This document shows positions 5,499 to 5,820 of a stretch of DNA of 5,820 nucleotides, in pieces (the stretch's first letter is position 1; every line of letters begins with the position of its first letter). A program made the translations under genes and the position numbers. The stretch comes from an uncultured Lysobacteraceae bacterium (GTDB lineage: Bacteria; Pseudomonadota; Gammaproteobacteria; Xanthomonadales; Rhodanobacteraceae). The notes under the pieces were generated by a model. That model was not told where the DNA came from. It worked only from the letters and a program-made list of their open reading frames with translations, and searched no databases. Where the stretch lies: assembly GCA_946480705.1 (NCBI GenBank), contig CAMLLF010000287.1, positions 1 through 5,820 on the forward strand, in the 5' to 3' direction.

Positions 5499-5504
5499 AG
5501 TATA
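5499..5504 (-). promoter_or_regulatory. Candidate -10 box of the LOG gene (TATACT)
   Basis: On the minus strand TATACT matches the sigma-70 -10 consensus at five of six positions and ends 21 bases before the LOG ATG, implying a short leader of about 15 bases that still holds the GGGG ribosome binding site. The -35 position (TACGAT at 17-bp spacing) is poor, so an activator or extended contacts would be needed. Confidence 0.4.
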
Positions 5505-5510
5505 GACAGC

Positions 5511-5524
5511 GGGAATCGGGAATC
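5511..5524. repeat. Tandem 7-bp direct repeat upstream of the LOG promoter
   Basis: GGGAATC occurs twice head to tail (5511-5517 and 5518-5524; GATTCCC on the LOG strand), within the spacer between the candidate -10 and -35 positions. It could be an operator or chance duplication. The rest of the 127-bp gap (5478-5604) holds no gene that I can support. Confidence 0.3.
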
Positions 5525-5604
5525 GTAGGCAGCGGTGAGCCGAGAAAGCGGGATCTCGCTCGGGTTTCCGACATCTTGCAGGCTGCAGTTTCCGCTCCGC
5601 GTTT

Positions 5605-5820
5605 TCAATGCATCGCGCTGCCGCCGGCGATTACGATCGCGCCGGGAAACTCCTGCGCGGCGCCGGTCGGATGGAAGATGCCGAACCCGCCGCGCACCAC
5701 AGTCCGTCCGTCGCCCCAGGGCTGCCACGCCAGGCCGACGCGGGGCGCCCAGTTGCCGAACTGCGTCTTCTTGTTCGCGGAGCGCGACGCGCCATCCTCA
5801 CCGGCATAGATGAAGCGCTT
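5605..5820 (-). pseudogene. Oar-like TonB-dependent receptor fragment, truncated after about 60 recognisable residues
   Basis: The minus-strand frame enters from the right edge and runs 71 codons to TGA at 5607-5605. It contains [22 protein letters not shown], followed by [13 protein letters not shown]: the N(F/W/Y)APR.G.A(W/Y)...G(D/N)G(R/K)T.(V/L)R.G(Y/F)GIF beta-barrel motif of Oar-like outer-membrane receptors with a carboxypeptidase-like N-terminal domain. In intact relatives several hundred barrel residues follow this motif. Here similarity fades after about QEFPG and the frame ends in [11 protein letters not shown]. Neither of the other two minus frames continues the barrel, so a simple frameshift does not explain it. 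A C-terminally truncated barrel should not insert in the outer membrane, hence pseudogene. The upstream part lies outside the window. Confidence 0.65.

Noticed and set aside
5345..5728. Minus-strand open frame overlapping the receptor end and the LOG start, considered as a frameshifted continuation of the receptor
   Set aside because: It shows no barrel motifs and is arginine-rich; it does not continue the receptor.
1..5820. Search for CRISPR repeats, tRNA genes, IS ends, integrase or toxin-antitoxin pairs
   Set aside because: No regularly spaced repeats, cloverleaf, transposase or recombinase sequence, or small paired genes could be recognised.

Overview
This is a G+C-rich chromosomal segment from a proteobacterium, most likely beta- or gammaproteobacterial. 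That placement rests on high GC third positions, a RarD-type permease, a LysR regulator divergent from a small NAD(P)-binding oxidoreductase, a LOG-family hydrolase and an Oar-like TonB-dependent receptor fragment. It is inference; nothing in the window fixes the taxon. There is no tRNA, rRNA, CRISPR array, insertion sequence or obvious phage gene.

Layout, left to right: a 5'-truncated DHA2-type MFS efflux pump remnant (+, to 734), with an unrelated-looking open frame on the minus strand at the extreme left edge; rarD-like EamA permease (+, 865-1746); YciI/DGPF-domain protein (-, 1765-2139); PhnD-like periplasmic binding protein (+, 2321-3211); LysR regulator (-, 3213-4118); NAD(P)-dependent oxidoreductase of the NmrA/YwnB type (+, 4220-4876); LOG/TIGR00730 nucleotide phosphoribohydrolase (-, 4899-5477); and the truncated end of an Oar-like TonB-dependent receptor (-, 5605-right edge).

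From rarD to the LOG gene every gene faces opposite to its neighbour, so these six genes form three convergent pairs (gaps of 18, 1 and 22 bp) and two divergent pairs. Each is probably its own transcription unit. The only pair with a clear functional link is the LysR regulator and the oxidoreductase it faces across a 101-bp shared control region. The rest look like independent housekeeping or accessory functions: export, nucleotide metabolism and solute capture.

The most distinctive DNA features are non-coding. Two of the three convergent junctions carry a strong GC hairpin whose loop contains the stop codon of the minus-strand gene. The 181-bp divergent region between the YciI and PhnD-like genes holds three perfect inverted repeats, one a 24-bp uninterrupted palindrome. 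Both window ends carry broken genes, which suggests rearrangement or gene decay at both flanks. I see no convincing evidence of a new multi-gene defence, biosynthetic or mobile system here.
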